Origin: Akkermansia muciniphila | GTDB taxonomy: Bacteria > Verrucomicrobiota > Verrucomicrobiia > Verrucomicrobiales > Verrucomicrobiaceae | Assembly: GCA_945863205.1 (NCBI GenBank) | Contig: CAMAZK010000013.1 | Location: 1 to 41,412 of the forward strand | Length of the DNA: 41,412 nt | Reading direction: 5' to 3' | Shown here: in pieces, positions 26,101 to 32,100 of the stretch | Position numbering within the stretch: position 1 is the first letter of the stretch | Layout of the letters: every line of letters starts with the position of its first letter | Notes under the pieces: model-generated | What the model saw: only the letters and a program-made list of their open reading frames with translations | Database searches by the model: none | What the model was told of the DNA's origin: nothing | Program-made: the position numbers and the translations under genes

Positions 26101-29100
26101 TCACTGCGGCGGTGCCGGCGAGCGCCGTGACGGGCACGCACATCGGCCTGCGCTTCCGTCTTTCCGCCCCCAGCGGCCTCGGCCCGACCGGAAACAATGC
26201 TCTGGCAGGCGAAATCGAAGACTATGCCGTGATCATCGCCGCACCCACGACTGATTTCGGCGACCACTCCGGCCTGCCCGACGCGAGCAGCACTGCCGAC
26301 ACGAACCTGACGCTCGGAGCCGTGGTGGACGTGGAATTCTCGGCCACCACCAATGCAGACGCCACAGGGGACGACAGCACCGGGATCGATGACGAAGACG
26401 GCGTCGTCATGCCGGGGAGCCTGCAGCCCGGATCTGGCGTCGTCATCCCGGTCATGATCAAGAATGCCACGGGCAGCAGCGCCTACCTCCATTCGTGGAT
26501 CGACTTCAACAATGACGGCGTGTTGAACGACGCCACCATCGCCGACGGCGGCGAGCGGCTGGAGGCCCCGCGACTCATCATCAGCCATAGCAAGGGAACC
26601 ATCCTGCGTGAATTCTGGACCGGCATCGGCGGCACGAGCGTCGTCAACCTGACCGGCCACGCCGCCTATCCTGACAGCCCGACGGGATCAGACCTGCGGA
26701 CGCAATTCAGCACGCCGACGAACTGGGCGGACAACATGGGCCAACGCGTGCGCGGCTGGGTCTATCCCCCGGTCAGCGGCGAGTACACCTTCTGGGTCTC
26801 TGGTGATGATGAGACGCACCTCTACCTCAGCACGGACGCGTCTCCCGCGAACACCTCGCTCATCGCCCGCGTGCCGTTCTGGAGCGGTCCCCTGGAATGG
26901 ACAAAATTCCCGGAACAAAAGTCCGTGAAAATCACCCTCGAAGCCGACCGCCCCTACTACATTGAGGCGCTGATGAAGGAAGGCGGCGGCGGGGACAATC
27001 TGGCCGCGGCCTGGGAACTCCCCGGCACGGCCACCGGGCCCGTGGTCATTGACGGCCAGTATCTGGCTCCGTGGACGGCATCCGCCGCTCCTCCCGGTGA
27101 ATCCGTCCAGGAGGTTTCTTTCACCGTGCCTGTCACCGCCAGTCCCGGCTCCCACCGGGCCGCCCGCTTCCGTTTGACGAGCACCTCCGCTACCGGCCCA
27201 GCCGGAGCTTCAGGCACTGGAGAGGTGGAAGACTACACGGTCACCATCACCGCTCCCACCAACGACTTCGGGGACTGGAGCGGCGCCGCCAGTGCCTCCA
27301 ACGGCGTGAGTCCCAATCTTCTCATGGGCTCCGCCGTGGACGCCGAGTACTTCGCCGCCGCCAACGCTTCCGCCACGGGCGACGACCTTCAGGGCATCGA
27401 CGATGAAGACGGCGTGACGCTGCCTGCACTCGTCGCCGGCGGGGTCTTCAATGCTCCCGTCGTCGTGACCAATAACACGGGATCTTCGGCGTTCCTGAAC
27501 GCCTGGATCGACTTCAACAACAACGGCGTCTTCACCGATGCTGGCGAGCAGATCGTGACGAACCTCACGGTTCCAAACGCCAGCAATGGACGAGTCCTCA
27601 ATCCGGCCGTGACCGTGCCGGCAAACGCCGTCACCGGCGTCAATCTCGGCGTGCGCTTCCGCCTCACCGCCACGGCCACGCCGGGTCCGACGGGCGCCCT
27701 CGGCGGCTTCGGGGAGGTGGAAGACTACGTGGTAAACATCGCCGTCCCCACGCTCGATCAGGGTGACTTCTCGAGGTTTGCCGCAGCCGCCAGCACCGCG
27801 AGCAACGCGCTGCGCATAGGCGCACTGGTGGACGCCGAATACACCGCCACCCTGAATGCCACCGCCACGGGAGACGACACCAGCGGCCTCGACGATGAAG
27901 ACGGCGTGACCCTTCCCACGATCACCGCAGGCGGCCCGGTCGTGATGCCGGTGACGATCACCAACACGACCGGCGCATCGGCCTTCCTCAACGCCTGGGT
28001 GGACTTCAACAACAACGGTGTCCTCACCGATGCGGGTGAGCAGATCGCCGCGAACGTCGTCATCGCTTCCGGGGACGGTGGCAGCGTCAGGAACGTCAAT
28101 TTCACCGCTCCCGCCACGGCTGTCTCCGGACTGCCCGTCGGCGTGCGCGTGCGCCTCACCTCGACGTCCTCCCCCGGCCCTGTCGGCACCGCCGGCACGG
28201 GCGAAGTCGAGGACTACACCACCGTCATCGCGGCGCCGCTGCTCGATTTCGGGGACTGGAGCGCCCTCCCGGACGCCTCCTCCACCGTCGATTCGCGCCT
28301 CCGGCTCGGAGCCCTGGCCGACACCGAGTACGCCGCCACCCGGAACAGCATGGCCTCCGGAGACGACTCCACCGGACTCGACGATGAAGACGGCGTGGTG
28401 ATGCCCTCCATGATCGCCGGCGCACCGGCCACCATCCCCGTCGTCGTGACCAACACCACGGGCGCTCCGGCCTACCTGAACGCCTGGTTCGACTTCAACG
28501 ACAACAAGGCGGTCAATGATCCCGGAGAACAGATCGCAGCAGACATCCTCGTGCCCTCGGGCACCGTCGGTGGCACCGTGAATGTCACCTTCACCGTCCC
28601 CGCTGCCGCGATCACGGGCGCCAGCCTCGGCACCCGTTTCCGCCTCACCAGCGTCGCTTCACCCGGCATCACTGGAAACAGCGGCATTGGCGAGGTTGAG
28701 GATCACCTCGTGAACATCGCCGTGCCCGTCACCGATTTCGGCGACTGGAGCCCGGCGGGAATCGCATCGAACATCGCCAGCTCCAATCTCCGCATGGGCG
28801 CTCTGGCGGACGCCGAATACCTCCCCACCAGCAACGCCAACGCCACCGGTGACGACATCACCGCCAGCGATGACGAAGACGGCGTGACCCTGCCCCTGCT
28901 CACGCCTGGCACCAGCGGCCAGGCCACCGTCGTCGTCACGAACAATACCGGCGCACCCGGCTACCTGAACGCGTGGATCGACTTCAACGGCAACGGCTCC
29001 TTCGCCGATGCCGGGGAGCAGGTCGCCGCGAACGTGCTCGTCGCCAGCGGCACCAACGGGCAGACCCGTACCCTCTCCTTCGTCACACCCACCGCCGCCA

Positions 29101-32100
29101 TCCCTGGCAACCGGGGAACACGCTTCCGCCTGACCGCCGATCAAAATGCGACCCCGACCGGCACCGGCGGCCTCGGCGAGGTGGAGGATCACATGGCCCA
29201 GTTCGCCTGTCTGCCCTTCCTCGTGAATCCGACCACGCTGCCCGTCCCGACGGTCGGCACGCCTTATTCGCAGACGATCAGCGCCCTCGGCATTCACCCG
29301 CCCTTCACCTTCAGCGTCGGCAGCGGCGCCCTGCCGGCCGGACTGACGCTCGACAGTGCCACCGGCGTCATCAGCGGCACGCCGACCAGCAGTGCGCCCA
29401 CGCTTTTCACCCTCGCCGCCACGGACGCGAACGGCTGCACCGCTTCACGCAGTCATGCCCTCACGCCGCTCTGCCCTGTGATCGGCATCACGCCCGCATC
29501 CTTGACCCGGGGAACTGTCGGCGCCGCCTACTCGCGTGCGCTGGCGGCCAGCGGCGGCACCGCCCCCTACGGCTCCTGGACCGTCACCAGCGGCGCTCTG
29601 CCGTCCGGGCTCACCCTGAATACCGGCACGGGCGTCATTTCCGGCACTCCCACCGCCCCCGCCAGCCCGGCCACCAGTTTCACCGTCCGCGTCACTGACA
29701 CTTACGGCTGCCAGGCTTCACAATCGATCAGCCTCCAGATCTGCCCGGTCGTCTCCCTCAGCACCTCCGCTCCGGCTGCCGGTGCCGTCGGCACGGCCTA
29801 CAGCCACACCGTCTCCGCCAGCGGTGGCGCGGCTCCCAACACCTACGCCATCACCAGCGGCACCCTGCCGCCCGGACTCAATCTGAACACCTCCTCCGGC
29901 GTGATCAGCGGCATCCCCACGCAGGCCGTTTCTCGCACCGTCACCCTCCGCGCCACGGATGCGAACAGCTGCACCGGCACCCGCAGCTACACCTTCTCCG
30001 CCGCCTGTCCGGCCATCAGCCTGACACCGCTCACCCTGCCGACTGCCTACTTCGGCGGCGCCTACGATCAGACCCTGACGGCCTCCGGCGGCACGGCACC
30101 CCACACCTTCATCATCGAGCAGGGCGCACTCCCCACCGGCCTCTTCCTGGCCGCCAACGGCATCATCAGCGGCGTTCCTTCCGTCGTCGGGGACTTCACT
30201 TTCACCGTCAAGGCGCAGGATTCCTACGGCTGCTTCGCCCTGGTCGATTACTCGCTGGCGGTGCGCACGATCTCCATCGGGAATCTCGTCTTCGAAGACT
30301 TCAACAACAACGGCCGCTTCGACCCCGGTGAGCCCGGTCTCGCGGGCGCACGCGTCCAGCTCTTCGCCGCGGGCAGTGACGGTGCCATCGGCGGCTCCGG
30401 CTCCGCCGCCGACACTCAGACCGGAAGTGACATCCTCACGCCCGCGACCGGCGCCTACCTCTTCACCAGCGTCCCGCCCGGCCGGTACTACGTCAAAGTC
30501 ACGCCGACGAAAGCCTACCACGTCACCGGAGGCACGCCTGCGCTCACGGACAACGACGAAAATGGCAACAACGACGGCAGCCAGCCCGGCGGTCCGGGCA
30601 CGCCTCTCTTCAGCCCCGTCATCACCCTCGCCGGCGGCACCGAACCAATCACGGACGGCGACAACGATCCCGACACGAACTTGAGCCTCGACTTCGGCCT
30701 CTGGGCCAGCTCGAAGATCGGCAATTTCGTCTTCCTCGACATCAACGGCGACGGCGTGCTCAATCCCGGAGAGCGCATCCAGGACGTCCTCGTCCTGCTC
30801 TATGCGGAAAATGCGACGCCCGGCGTTGATGAGCCCGTTGGCGCGGCCATTTCGGACAGCAAAGGCCGCTACCTCATCGAAAACATCAACAACGGCAGCT
30901 ACTTCCTGCACGTGCCCGCCTCCCAGTTCGCACCCGGCATGCCGCTGGAGGGACTCGTGCCGATGGCGGCGGTGACTCTGGGCGATGACGACGCCGGACA
31001 GGATCTCATCTTCAACAATGCGCCCGCCACCAACGGAGCCAGCACCGGCGTCTTCTCCGTGCGCGCCGGTTTCGCGCCCGTCGGTGCGGCGGAATCCGGG
31101 GCCGATGGCGGCTTTGACGACGAGCAGGATGACGACCGCGTGGACCTCACCCGCGATCTCGGCTTCGCCTCCCCGTTGGGCAGCGGCTTCGCATCCTCTT
31201 CCCGCGCCGGGCGGATCCTCTCTATGAAGGCGGAAAGCGCCGCCAACACGCAGCCCGCCACCCTTTTGGAATGGAGCCAGACACGCGACATTGGCGGCCC
31301 TCTCGACGATCCAGACGCCGACGGCGCCGCCAACCTCCTCGAATACGCCCTCGGCACCGATCCTCTCAGCGGCCTCGGCGTCGAACGCATGAAGCTCGAA
31401 CATGCTGCGGACGGCTCGCGGATCGATCTCGTCCTGACGCGGCCGAATTCGCCGCAGGAAGACATCACCGTCTCCATTGAAACCACCGGCGATCTCGATG
31501 CCGCTGCCTGGACGCGCCGCGCCCTGCCCGCCGCCGCCGTCTTCAATGCCGACGGCACCGTCACCCGCCGCTACGCCGACATCGCCGCGTCCTCCAGCCC
31601 TCAGACCGGCTTCCTCCGGATCCGAGTGGAGCTGGACGCCGATCGCGACGGCACGCCGGAAGCCGCCGCCGTCTCCACGGTCCTCGGCTGGAGCCGTCAG
31701 ACCTTCGCACCCGGCACACGCACCTTCAGCATGCCGCTGGTGCCGCACGCTTTGTTCACGGGACGTGCAGCCGGCCTCATCGGCAGGGAAATCACCCTGC
31801 CGGTCGCCCTCACGCTCCCCGCAGGCTCCCACTACCTGGAGGTCCTCGACGGCGCTCTCGCCGGTCGTCATTTTGAAATCGATGCCGCCGCCAGCAGCGG
31901 CAGCGTGATCACGCTCACGGAAAACGTCCCTTCCGGCATCCTTGGCGCCCGCATCGCCCTCCGCACGCACTGGACGCTCGCCGCCCTGTTGCCGCCGGAT
32001 GAATTCGCCGCTGAAGACAGGCTCCAGCTCTTCGATCCGGCCACCTCCGCCTACACCAGCCTCGCCCCCGTGGCAGGTGCGTGGACCGCCGACGTGCTCG

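Noticed and set aside
22218..26660. Open frame of 1480 codons on the minus strand
   Set aside because: It lies wholly antisense to the repeat arrays of the giant gene. Its length follows from the repeated GC-rich codons of the real frame, and its translation shows no family pattern.
29718..31970. Open frame of 750 codons on the minus strand
   Set aside because: It is antisense to the He_PIG/SdrD_B and C-terminal parts of the giant gene, is rich in Gly/Ala/Glu/Arg, and has no recognisable domain.
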